The notes under the pieces were generated by a model, which worked only from the letters and a program-made list of their open reading frames with translations, was not told the origin of the DNA and ran no database searches. DNA of 64,000 nucleotides, from contig CAWCAT010000037.1 of assembly GCA_963793625.1 (NCBI GenBank), positions 186,001 through 250,000 of the forward strand. Reading direction: 5' to 3'. The stretch comes from G963668605 sp963793625. GTDB taxonomy: Bacteria > Acidobacteriota > Terriglobia > Bryobacterales > Bryobacteraceae. Of this stretch, positions 1 to 8,126 are shown one piece after another (position 1 is the stretch's first letter; each line of letters opens with the position of its first letter). A program made the position numbers and the translations under genes.

Positions 1-143
1 CTCCGCTGCGTGCTGAGCGCAGCGGAGCCTGTTAGGTTCACGGATCAGAACTTACTTCACGTCTCCGGCGAGCCGCCCGGCAACGGGCCCACAGGGCGGC
101 TGCTTCCAGCGTTGATGGGCCCTCAATGGCAAGGAGAAATGTA

Positions 144-1595
144 ATGAGACACAGTCGTTTTCTCGCGGTCGTGTGCCTCGGCCTGGGCTTGGATTTTCTA
201 CCGCATCGCGCTTTGGCTCAGGGCAGCAACGATCCGCTTACCAGCGTCCCGAAACTGGTCCAGCTCTTAGAAAGTGACGGGTTTGAGGTGAACGTGGGGG
301 GATTCATGGTTCTCAATGCCGTCGGAAATGTATGTGCCGGCAAAATACCAACCACGTGGTATAACAACGTCCAACCCTATATCGTCGCGAAGCTCCCGCT
401 ATATGGGGAGAAAACCGCCCGCATGATTCCCCCCAGCTATCTCCTGCGGCAGGATGAAGCCGTACTGCTGGTTGGGAGCACACCCCCTCCGATGGCTTAC
501 TTTTCCTTTCAGACTTTCCTGCTCGGGAGATACAATCCGAAGACGAACGGCTACGATCCAAACACCGGCGGTTTCTTCCGTCCCTACGAAATGCTCTTCT
601 CTTACGTTGGCGATGCGGTCAATTCGTTGACGATCCGGACTACGGGCTCTACCCCTTACAATCGCCCGATGGCGCTCATATCGACGGGGCACCGCAAAAC
701 ACAGGAACGATTGCGCGCGGCACTGGTCGCTGCCGGATACCCAGCAGCCGTCATCAACACCGAAACGCTACCGCCCTCTCTGATCCGGTTCGGATATGAA
801 AATGCGGATCAGTTCCTTTTTCTGATGCGCACGGCGCTTCCGGTCGGCGGCGAGGCAGCCCTGGAAGAGTATAAGAAGAACGTTGTCGATCCCAACCTCT
901 CTCCCATGAGAGTATTCCGGGTGCGGCCGAAGGCCGAATTCCCGAAAGATCCGTTGCCCGCGCCCGTGTTGCGCACCAGGGGCACCGGGCACACGGAGAT
1001 GGACTTGTATCCGACGATGGAGAAGCTGCGGGAGGCAATACTGATCCGGCACGGTGGGGGGTTCACTGCCGACGAACTCGATACCTTTGTGCCAGTGCCC
1101 GAGGGTTACCCCGCGATCCAGCGGGACGTCGTCTGGCTCGGGGCGGGGCAGGAGGGTTCGGCGGGTTACGGCAGAGATGCGAACTACTTGAGTTCGCCTT
1201 CGTTCGAATTGCCTGACGACGGATTTGCGATTGTCTACGGCGTCAACCACGCGGCCACCGGCAAAGCCACATATTCCGGTGCGTCCGTCTACGTCAACAA
1301 AACTCTGGCAGCCGGCGTCTCGGGCGCTGACAGTGCGGACTTCGCGAACTTCCCAGATACGGCGAGTTCTTACCTGCCCGGAGAACCGGACGCAAGCAAG
1401 TTCTATGTCTGGAAAGTCGCACGTAACTGCTACGGAGATCCGCTGTGCATGGAGGCCAAATCGCCCTGTACGCCGAAGATCGCTCCGGACGCGCCAGTCC
1501 GCATCGGCTTCCGCGCTTACGCAGAGCCGGCGACGAAGACGGGTCCATCCGATGTGGAGTTGCTCTACGACCGCGTGATCGTGTTCCGGAAGTAA
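144..1595 (+). CDS. Secreted protein of unknown function
   Basis: The protein is about 483 residues and I do not recognise its family. I start it at 144 rather than the in-frame ATG at 126, because AAGGAG at 131-136 sits 7 bases upstream of 144 and the shorter form begins with a clean signal peptide (MRHSRFLAVV, hydrophobic core, cleavage near ALAQ). No membrane helix follows, so a periplasmic or secreted location is likely. Several cysteines are present, with a cluster of four near the C-terminus (NCYGDPLCMEAKSPC), which could form disulfides after export. No catalytic motif stands out. It stands alone on the plus strand, and the next gene downstream is a broken DUF1801 remnant. The long antisense reading frame over 768-1904 is a high-G+C shadow. 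Confidence 0.75.
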   Translation: MRHSRFLAVVCLGLGLDFLPHRALAQGSNDPLTSVPKLVQLLESDGFEVNVGGFMVLNAVGNVCAGKIPTTWYNNVQPYIVAKLPLYGEKTARMIPPSYLLRQDEAVLLVGSTPPPMAYFSFQTFLLGRYNPKTNGYDPNTGGFFRPYEMLFSYVGDAVNSLTIRTTGSTPYNRPMALISTGHRKTQERLRAALVAAGYPAAVINTETLPPSLIRFGYENADQFLFLMRTALPVGGEAALEEYKKNVVDPNLSPMRVFRVRPKAEFPKDPLPAPVLRTRGTGHTEMDLYPTMEKLREAILIRHGGGFTADELDTFVPVPEGYPAIQRDVVWLGAGQEGSAGYGRDANYLSSPSFELPDDGFAIVYGVNHAATGKATYSGASVYVNKTLAAGVSGADSADFANFPDTASSYLPGEPDASKFYVWKVARNCYGDPLCMEAKSPCTPKIAPDAPVRIGFRAYAEPATKTGPSDVELLYDRVIVFRK

Positions 1596-1739
1596 TGCCT
1601 TGGCTTTCGCGGAGCGCCCGTCCACGGCATCAGGAAGCGTAGGCGACAAACCAGACCAATTGGATTTGCAGAACCAAAAGAGCCCGATCTTGAGGCGAAA
1701 ACGCTGCCCTGCTTTCGGGACAGAATTTCGGGACGACGT

Positions 1740-2062
1740 CAACGGCAACCCGAGCGATGCCATCAGTGGTTTGAGGTGATGCGAAAATGCGGGGACGAAG
1801 TCCGGGAGCTTTTGCATGACGGCTGTCCGGTTGCATGTTTGGGAGATGCGCCCTTCGGCTACGTCAATGTATTCACTTCGCACGTAAACGTGGGGTTCTT
1901 TCACGGCGCGCGCTGCCGGATCCGGCCCGCTTGTTGCAAGGCACCGGCAAGTTCATGCGCCATGTGAAGCTGAGACCGGGAACGTCCACAAACGCCGCAG
2001 CACTAAGCAGGCTCATCGATACGGCGTACTCGGATATAAAGGCGCGCGTCGAAAACGGCTAG
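1740..2062 (+). pseudogene. Frameshifted DUF1801-domain protein remnant
   Basis: Two reading frames together give the typical DUF1801 (YdhG/YjbR-like fold) core. One frame encodes WFEVMRKCGDEVRELLHDG and FGYVNVFTSHVNVGFFHGA (about 1767-1910). A second frame continues with LPDPARLLQGTGKFMRHVKL and ends at 2062. A frame change of one base near 1905-1920 separates them, and a second probable change lies near 1755-1762, so the N-terminus is not readable. DUF1801 proteins are small cytoplasmic proteins of unclear biochemical role, and they often lie near VOC/PhnB-like genes such as the one that follows here. Either a decayed gene or sequencing indels would give this picture. Confidence 0.65.
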
Positions 2063-2315
2063 CCCAGAGAAACGCCTTGGGGACGCTGGACGCGAATGTG
2101 AAGGGCCAGATTAGTAACGATATGCCATCACTGTGTACTGATCGTAGGCGGATCTCGCGCAACCTGGACGGAACTCGAAGTCCAGATCGTGTCCAGATTG
2201 CCGACGATCCTGGAACTGACCCACACGCCCCGCGATTGGCCACCTTGTTAGATTGAAGTTGGGTGCCGTTCTCTGCGGCTTCGACTATGGATACTATCGA
2301 AATGGAGGCCAGAGC

Positions 2316-2768
2316 ATGAACAAGATCACACCGTTTCTGTGGTTCAACGACAACGCCGAAGACGCTGCGGAGTTTTATCTCTCGGTATTTCCGGAAGCGA
2401 AGAAGGTGGGCGAACTGCGTTCGAGCGGCGTGGGGCCCTGGCCCGCCGGAAAGATCGCGACCATCACCATCGAACTTATGGGCCAGCAAATGACGTTCCT
2501 CAACGGTGGCCCCGCGCAGGCGCTCACGCCGGCTTTCTCGTACTCCGTCGCGTGCAAGGACCAGGCCGAGATCGACCGCTACTGGGACAAGCTGCTTGAG
2601 GGTGGCAAGCCTATGGCCTGCGGCTGGCTGACGGACAAGTTCGGCCTGTGCTGGCAGATCGTGCCGGAGAAGATTGGCGAGATCCTGAAGCATCCCAAAG
2701 CGATGGCTGCGATGATGAAGATGGTGAAGTTCGACATCGCCACGCTGGAGGCCGCGGCGAAGGAGTAA
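2316..2768 (+). CDS. VOC-family (PhnB-like) protein
   Basis: This 150-residue cytoplasmic protein has the sequence pattern of the '3-demethylubiquinone-9 3-methyltransferase' domain (PF06983) in the vicinal-oxygen-chelate superfamily. It opens with ITPFLWFNDNAEDAAEFY, has a central FLNGG, then SYSVACKDQAEIDRYWDKL and a C-terminal FGLCWQIVP. The length is normal for the family. The start at 2316 is chosen over the upstream in-frame codon at 2253 because GGAGG lies at 2304-2308 and the conserved domain begins immediately after. The family name is historical: these proteins are not shown to methylate ubiquinone, and the substrate is unknown. It is probably a single-gene unit. Confidence 0.85.
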   Translation: MNKITPFLWFNDNAEDAAEFYLSVFPEAKKVGELRSSGVGPWPAGKIATITIELMGQQMTFLNGGPAQALTPAFSYSVACKDQAEIDRYWDKLLEGGKPMACGWLTDKFGLCWQIVPEKIGEILKHPKAMAAMMKMVKFDIATLEAAAKE

Positions 2769-2984
2769 CGGCGAGCGGCTTCCTTGTGGTCCCATCTACG
2801 GAATGCTCGCTGTCACTCCACGGTTTGGCGACTGCCGTGTCCGGCCCTGCCCCGTGCCGGTCTTGTCAGCCGCCGGGCCGCCCCGAGATGCAACTCCAAA
2901 TTCTAAGCCACCAGCCAGTCGGCTATGATGAGACTATCAGAACGAACACAGGGGAGTTGACTGAGTTCTTCTATCAGAGGGGCT

Positions 2985-3617
2985 ATGTTGAGACGCGACT
3001 TTATTGGACTGCTTCCAGCCGGCGCCCTCGCGGCGCAATCGCGGCGCCTGACCGCCGACGAGGCTCTGAAAGACTTGCTCGAAGGCAACGAACGTTTTAT
3101 GAGGGGAAAAACGTTGAATCCGCGACGAAGCCCGGCCGACTTTTCGAAGCTCGCGCCAGCACAGGCGCCGGATGCCGTGATCGTCGGTTGCGCCGACTCC
3201 CGTGTGCCGCCGGAGATTCTCTTTGATCAGGGTGTGGGCGATTTGTTCGTAATTCGCGCGGCGGGAAATGTGGTCAGTGGCGCCGGCCCTACAATCAAGG
3301 GAAGCATCGCATATGCAGTCGTGGTGTTAGGTGCGCCGCTCGTAATGGTCTTAGGGCACAGCCAATGCGGCGCAGTGAAATCGGCGCTTGAAACCAAGGA
3401 ACTCGCACTGCCAGAGTCGATTCGGGATCTGGTCCGCATAGTGAGTACGGGTGGCGAGAAGGATCTGGACCGGGCAATTGTGGCGAATGTGCGTGCCGGC
3501 GTCGCGAAGCTGAACAGTCTGGAGCCCACCCTGACCCGCTACGTCGAGACGAAGCGGATCAAAGTGGTCGGCGCGGTTTATGATCTGGCAAGCGGCAAAG
3601 TGACTCTGGTGGCCTGA
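2985..3617 (+). CDS. Exported beta-class carbonic anhydrase
   Basis: This is a 210-residue beta-carbonic anhydrase, which interconverts CO2 and bicarbonate at a zinc site. The zinc and catalytic residues are visible: Cys69, Asp71 and Arg73 in GCADSRVPPE, and His125 and Cys128 in GHSQCGAV. The RAAGN motif lies near residue 91. The N-terminus MLRRDF followed by a short hydrophobic stretch resembles a twin-arginine signal, so the enzyme may act in the periplasm; most beta enzymes are cytoplasmic. It converges with the outer-membrane protein gene ending at 3672. A small inverted repeat (3612-3617 with 3623-3628) overlaps the stop codon but lacks a T run, so it is at best a weak terminator. Confidence 0.9.
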   Translation: MLRRDFIGLLPAGALAAQSRRLTADEALKDLLEGNERFMRGKTLNPRRSPADFSKLAPAQAPDAVIVGCADSRVPPEILFDQGVGDLFVIRAAGNVVSGAGPTIKGSIAYAVVVLGAPLVMVLGHSQCGAVKSALETKELALPESIRDLVRIVSTGGEKDLDRAIVANVRAGVAKLNSLEPTLTRYVETKRIKVVGAVYDLASGKVTLVA

Positions 3618-3671
3618 CTCGATCAGGCGGTTCGAGCTACGCGGGAGCGTTCCTACACATTGCGCTCAAGA

Positions 3672-6614
3672 TCAGAACGTAAACGCCACTCCCAGCGTGA
3701 AGCGTTGCTGGCGGAACTTACCGGAAGCACGGTTGCGGGTCACCTCGTAATCGTAAGAGGGATCGAACTCGGCGGCTTTCTCCTCGACGTAACTCTCGCG
3801 AATGAACTCCGGATTCTTGCTCCAAGTTTCCCGGAAGTCAAAGCGCATCGTAATGCGCGGTTGCACGCGGAACTTCACGCCCGCCCCGTACTGTAATCCG
3901 ACTTGATAGATTCCGCCACCATCCAAAGGCGCCGTACGGCCAAAGTCGAACGCGGCTTTCAGCATCCCGATGTTTTGCAGTCCCAGTTTGAATGCTCTTG
4001 GCGCGCGCTTCACCGGCGTGTCCGTCAGGTGCATCAACTGGAACGCGGGTCCAACGGCGACGTACGGCCGCCACCGGGATTCGCGCGGGCGTGCATGCAC
4101 CAGCACGTTGTACTCGAACTGCCTGGTCGCCAATCCCACTCTGTACGTTTCATAGCCCAGATTGTCGTCTATATCTCCGGGGATATCAACCTGCTGCAGA
4201 TGGTACTTTCCTCGTTGGATGTGATATCCGAACTCGCTCGATATCCATCGCCAGGTATTCATCGTTACAGACACCCCCCCGCGCCAGCCGCCATCAATGT
4301 TGTCTGACAATCCGATCGCATAGGGAGGAAGCTCCGGGTTCGGCGACGTAAGAGCGACCGCGACTCCCTCGAGCTGCCTGGTTGAGTAATCCAGAAAGCC
4401 GAATTCCAGTGCAATCTCATAGCGGGGTGGGTCCCAGCGGCGATCCGGCGCTCCCATGGTGGCGCCCGTGTATGCAGCCTCGGCCGTCCGGAACTCGGCA
4501 GATGTTTCACGGCCTTCCGGTATGGTTCCGAAGCCTTCGTACTCGGCGCCCGAAATGTCCGTCCTTTGCCACGCTCCCTGTTCGGCCTTGAGATCAGTTT
4601 GGGTGGTCAGCAAGCCATGCAATTTCCTCACTCCCTTCACCCCTTGATAAGCCACGTTGCCGCGCCAGACGTTGTTGCGTAGCACCAACATCGTATTTCG
4701 CACACTGCGCCGAAATAGTGGTGGGGCTTTCGGGTATTCGGTCGCGATCGTCTTCGGATTCCTGCATTCATTTAAGCGAAGCACCGCAACCGCTCCATCT
4801 GTCCGCAGCCTGTCTCCGGTGGCGTTATACGCGTCCTGCGGTACCCAGGGACGTGGCACCAACTCCGCGGCATCTACGCAGCCGGTGAACAACAGATCGT
4901 TCACCACCTTGGAACGCTCGTTGTCAATGTACTGGTCAATGACGTGGATGAACGTTTTGTGCTTGCGGGAAAAGGCGATGCCGATGTCCTGCGTGGAAGA
5001 AGAGGTCAGCGCCATTACCCCCTGGTATTGCATCGAAGGATCAAATACTCGCAGATGATGCCGGGCTGAGAAGGTGTTCGTAGTCTTCGAAAGTGTGAAC
5101 ACGGGCGGCCGTTCATCCAACAACAGCGTAGACATCGGGGCCTCGTTATAGCCTTCTTGGCCCGCGATAGACTTGAGCGTCTGAAAAGCGCTTGCTGCCG
5201 TGAGTTGATCTACGTTGAACCATCCTGCGGACCTTAAGGCACGCTGCAGAGCTTCCGGAGGCCCGAGAAACAGCAGGTTCGTCAAGTCCGATGGCTTATT
5301 ACCGGCCTGCGTGGCCGTACGGAACGGCAGTGCTCGAACGAACCTCAGCATTTGCTCACGTTCTTCGGGCGTTCTGGCGACCGGGGGAAGGTTGGATGGA
5401 AACACTTCAGACGTGATCAGAGGCGCCGTCAGCTCTACGAGCAGCTCGGCGCCTGACGGGTAAAGGATCTCCGGCTCGCTAAACCCGAGCACTGCCGTTG
5501 ACGACACCGACGTGAACAGGTACGCCAATGGGTCGATCGCCGTGGCTGACGAGAGCTGGCTGGTTGCTGAGTAACCGGGCGTGCCGGTGGATCGGATTCC
5601 ATGGATTGTCCCGGTAGCATCCACTTTCTCCCGCGAATTCTCCACCTGATAGAGCCGGCAATGCAATGCTCGCGTTTCGCCGTTTGGCAACTCCAGCTTG
5701 TTGAATTCCACAGTCAGGGCTGCTTTCTCGCGGACAACCGCAAGGCCTACAGGTTGCGCCTTAGTCACCCTCCCTTTCAACACACTCCCGAGTGGAACGA
5801 GAACTTTGCCATCCACCATGGCGGGGGCGATCAACACGGCATCGACGGGCATCCCTTCCTTTGCCGTAACGGAGGAGAGTGGCTGCAAAAGTCGCACTGC
5901 CAGCCGCGATCCCGCCGGTACCCCAACCACTCTTGTCAGTGACGAACGGGGCCAACTCAGTTTAGCCCCGGTATCGAGCTTCGTATTCATCACGTCGCCG
6001 CTGGTCCACCATCGGCCTGCTACAGGCGGCTTGCCCTGTTCGGTGACTATTGCTGATCCATCATTCAAAAACTGCACATGCTGCGCTGGTGTCGTGGTCT
6101 CGAAAATCGCAACCATGTCTGGAGCGAGTACTGCGGATAATGACTGCGCATCAGGTGGACGGGCCTTCTCCCCCGCCACCTGCGAGCGAATGGCATATAC
6201 ATCGGCAATCACCAATAACGGCTCGTTCGAGTGCGGATCGCGACCGCTTAGCAGGAATACCCAACTTCCATCCGTCAGCTTTAGCTCGGAGAACTCGGCT
6301 TGCGCAAACGGAACGGTCCCCAACAAGCGGCCTTTATGGACTGATGTGTCGTGAAAGTGAAGTTTATATTCCCCAGTCTGGGGCTGCTTCCTGGAAGGTG
6401 GAATGAGAGCAAGAGCATTTTTACCTCCCATGACGGCCCACACTTGTGTCGCCTCAGGCAATATTCGACGTGGCTTCCCGTTTACAGTTGCTATGACGGG
6501 ACCGGATTGCTGTCCAGGCTTCTTCTCGACGTGGATATTGCTGGGACCCAGCTCTTGCGCTGCCAGATTCAAGGCCACAAGAAACACCACGGATGCCGGC
6601 GTAGACAGGGGCAT
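3672..6614 (-). CDS. Large outer-membrane protein with LssY_C-like domain
   Basis: The protein is 980 residues. It starts with a signal peptide (residues 1-19). Residues about 232-283 (AGSRLAVRLLQPLSSVTAKE and the following VLVPLGSVLKGRV) resemble the small beta domain seen in TrbI/VirB10-like and many acidobacterial surface proteins. Residues about 440-620 resemble the LssY C-terminal domain (ARHHLRVFDP, STQDIGIAFSR, HVIDQYIDNERSKVVNDL). From about 720 to the final FTF the sequence alternates like an outer-membrane beta-barrel and ends in phenylalanine. In known LssY proteins this domain follows a membrane phosphatase or DedA-like part; here it is joined to a predicted barrel. The function is unknown. 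The frame is intact for 2.9 kb. No clear ribosome binding site precedes the ATG at 6614. Confidence 0.7.
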   Translation of the reverse strand: MPLSTPASVVFLVALNLAAQELGPSNIHVEKKPGQQSGPVIATVNGKPRRILPEATQVWAVMGGKNALALIPPSRKQPQTGEYKLHFHDTSVHKGRLLGTVPFAQAEFSELKLTDGSWVFLLSGRDPHSNEPLLVIADVYAIRSQVAGEKARPPDAQSLSAVLAPDMVAIFETTTPAQHVQFLNDGSAIVTEQGKPPVAGRWWTSGDVMNTKLDTGAKLSWPRSSLTRVVGVPAGSRLAVRLLQPLSSVTAKEGMPVDAVLIAPAMVDGKVLVPLGSVLKGRVTKAQPVGLAVVREKAALTVEFNKLELPNGETRALHCRLYQVENSREKVDATGTIHGIRSTGTPGYSATSQLSSATAIDPLAYLFTSVSSTAVLGFSEPEILYPSGAELLVELTAPLITSEVFPSNLPPVARTPEEREQMLRFVRALPFRTATQAGNKPSDLTNLLFLGPPEALQRALRSAGWFNVDQLTAASAFQTLKSIAGQEGYNEAPMSTLLLDERPPVFTLSKTTNTFSARHHLRVFDPSMQYQGVMALTSSSTQDIGIAFSRKHKTFIHVIDQYIDNERSKVVNDLLFTGCVDAAELVPRPWVPQDAYNATGDRLRTDGAVAVLRLNECRNPKTIATEYPKAPPLFRRSVRNTMLVLRNNVWRGNVAYQGVKGVRKLHGLLTTQTDLKAEQGAWQRTDISGAEYEGFGTIPEGRETSAEFRTAEAAYTGATMGAPDRRWDPPRYEIALEFGFLDYSTRQLEGVAVALTSPNPELPPYAIGLSDNIDGGWRGGVSVTMNTWRWISSEFGYHIQRGKYHLQQVDIPGDIDDNLGYETYRVGLATRQFEYNVLVHARPRESRWRPYVAVGPAFQLMHLTDTPVKRAPRAFKLGLQNIGMLKAAFDFGRTAPLDGGGIYQVGLQYGAGVKFRVQPRITMRFDFRETWSKNPEFIRESYVEEKAAEFDPSYDYEVTRNRASGKFRQQRFTLGVAFTF

Positions 6615-6724
6615 GAGTGCGATTAAACAGATTATAGCGTGACGGCGAGTCCGGAGAATCAGCGACCGTGCTCCTGCAAACGTGCGTGGGTATCACCGGA
6701 GGAAGCTGTCGAGTGCGATGAGAG

Positions 6725-7243
6725 TCAAGCACGCGGGGAATAGTCGCGAACGGTCGGCGTGTGAAGACGGAAGTTTTGGCTTGCGATAACTCGCAGGTAG
6801 GCCGCTGGTTCCCGCTGCTCGCTTAAGCGATTGCCGGCGCGCTCGGGTTTTCCGATTCTGACGCATCGCGAATCCAAAGGTAGAGGCAACTGGCGTCCTG
6901 GGTTTGGGAAGTACATCTCGAAAGGCGATGGCGAACAGATGCGTCCAGTGAAGCCTGCATCGCGGGCGATGAACGCGGAGAACGTCCGTTCCTGCTCAGC
7001 CGATCTACGCTCAGGGCGCTTGCATATGAGCATCGCTGCCTCTTTCAGCGCGAGCTTGTGTTGGCTGCGGACGGGGATCCTGGGCCTGCTTGCGCCAGGA
7101 GCGTACATGGTTGGACACCATTTGTCGATAGAGCGGACGGGAATGGCATTCTTAGTAAGCCATTCGACTCTGGAATCGCGCTCTGATTTGTGAAGCGGCG
7201 CTGTTCTCGTTTTGTCCTGGGCTCCAAGTAACGCGGTGAACAC
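6725..7243 (-). pseudogene. Possible remnant of an ISL3-like transposase
   Basis: This frame of 172 codons contains LALKEAAMLICKRPERRSAE, which loosely resembles the 'SPRQ..WLLLRRPE...EEQ' segment in the C-terminal half of ISL3-family transposases. The rest does not match well, no DDE residues can be assigned, and no terminal repeats were found nearby. Its base composition is ordinary for the window. It lies between the outer-membrane protein gene and a small membrane protein gene on the same strand. It could equally be a random open frame in G+C-rich DNA. Confidence 0.25.
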
Positions 7244-7277
7244 TCGTTACGCTTGACGGCAACAAGGCAGCGGGTGT

Positions 7278-7739
7278 TTAGACCCACCGGGTAAAGATCA
7301 CCACCAGAACGCAAATCAGTATAAGGCGGGAAAGCGCATTCTTGGCTGTGAGCGCTTCCCTTCCGAAGAATAGAACGCGTGCAGACACGAGAAAGAAAAC
7401 AGCACAGCCCACCGCGAGCGTTAGCGCTCTTACTATCCAGTTTTTTGAGCGTGACCACTCGTCGCTGAAGCGTTCGGAAAAACCTACATCGCTCAGCAGT
7501 TCACCCACAGGAATCGCGAGAAGCAAAAGCCATGGAGCGCCTGAGACAAAGAGCACCAGCACGATCACGCAATGGACTGTCACAGTCGCCTCTGCCGCAA
7601 GTACCAGTCGAACGAGCAGTAGGGCGTACAAGAACAACAGCGCTCCAGCTGCTATTTTTTCGTTCCGAGTAACTTCTGAGCCCTGAGCATCCCCATCTGA
7701 GAGATGGTTCATGAGTTTTGGGAAGATCTCAGATAGCAT
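7278..7739 (-). CDS. Small integral membrane protein, unknown function
   Basis: The 153-residue protein has an N-terminal polar stretch of about 28 residues followed by at least three hydrophobic segments: AAGALLFLYALLLVRLVLAA, CVIVLVLFVSGAPWLLLLAI, and two near the C-terminus (WIVRALTLAVGCAVFFLVSA, LILICVLVVIFT). It is therefore a polytopic inner-membrane protein. I recognise no family. The hydrophobic pattern and the lack of stop codons support a real gene, although no strong ribosome binding site is seen before the ATG at 7739. Confidence 0.6.
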   Translation of the reverse strand: MLSEIFPKLMNHLSDGDAQGSEVTRNEKIAAGALLFLYALLLVRLVLAAEATVTVHCVIVLVLFVSGAPWLLLLAIPVGELLSDVGFSERFSDEWSRSKNWIVRALTLAVGCAVFFLVSARVLFFGREALTAKNALSRLILICVLVVIFTRWV

Positions 7740-8126
7740 ACGAATCTACTCAGCTGTACTCTGGCACGCCGTTTCGCCAAACTCACAGACTTCACACAAG
7801 AGCAACCTGTTCTAATCTGCGAAGTTGAAAACACTCAACTTATTGATTCTTTATACCGCCTGAACCCAGCATACCGCTGATTCCGCAGACAGACTGTACA
7901 TGAAAATGTACACAGCATTTAAACGCTCCGGTTATGGGAACCAAATGAGAAGGCAGTAGTTGCGGCTTAGCGCATAGTGCGACGAAGCGCCAAACTTCGA
8001 GCGGATGAAGGTGCTACGAAGGTGCAGACGATCAATGCGGCCGCGCGATCCGGCTCATACTGGCGTTAACAATAGACGTCATAATTATTGCCGCGAGGCT
8101 GCTGTTCGGAACCGTTCGATACTGCA
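7740..8126. other. 387-bp intergenic region
   Basis: No convincing gene was seen between the small membrane protein and the sulfatase. The region is more A+T-rich around 7790-7920 than its surroundings. Apart from the short perfect hairpin listed separately at 7895-7912, I see no structure. Confidence 0.5.
7895..7912. promoter_or_regulatory. Perfect 7-bp inverted repeat (operator or small hairpin)
   Basis: TGTACAT and ATGTACA flank the four-base loop GAAA. It could be an operator half-site pair for the membrane protein gene starting at 7739, or an RNA hairpin closed by a GNRA-type loop. There is no T run, so a terminator is unlikely. Confidence 0.35.

Noticed and set aside
768..1904. Long open frame antisense to the first secreted protein (378 codons).
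   Set aside because: It overlaps a better supported gene, has no domain or ribosome binding site, and is rich in Arg and Pro as expected for a shadow in G+C-rich DNA.
2180..2198. Short direct repeat GTCCAGAT twice, 11 bp apart.
   Set aside because: Too short, no clear promoter or gene relation, likely chance.
3612..3628. Small hairpin over the carbonic anhydrase stop codon as a terminator.
   Set aside because: Six-bp stem without a T run; too weak to call.
6725..7243. Confident call of an ISL3 transposase.
   Set aside because: Only one short segment resembles the family, with no DDE residues or terminal repeats; kept only as a low-confidence remnant.
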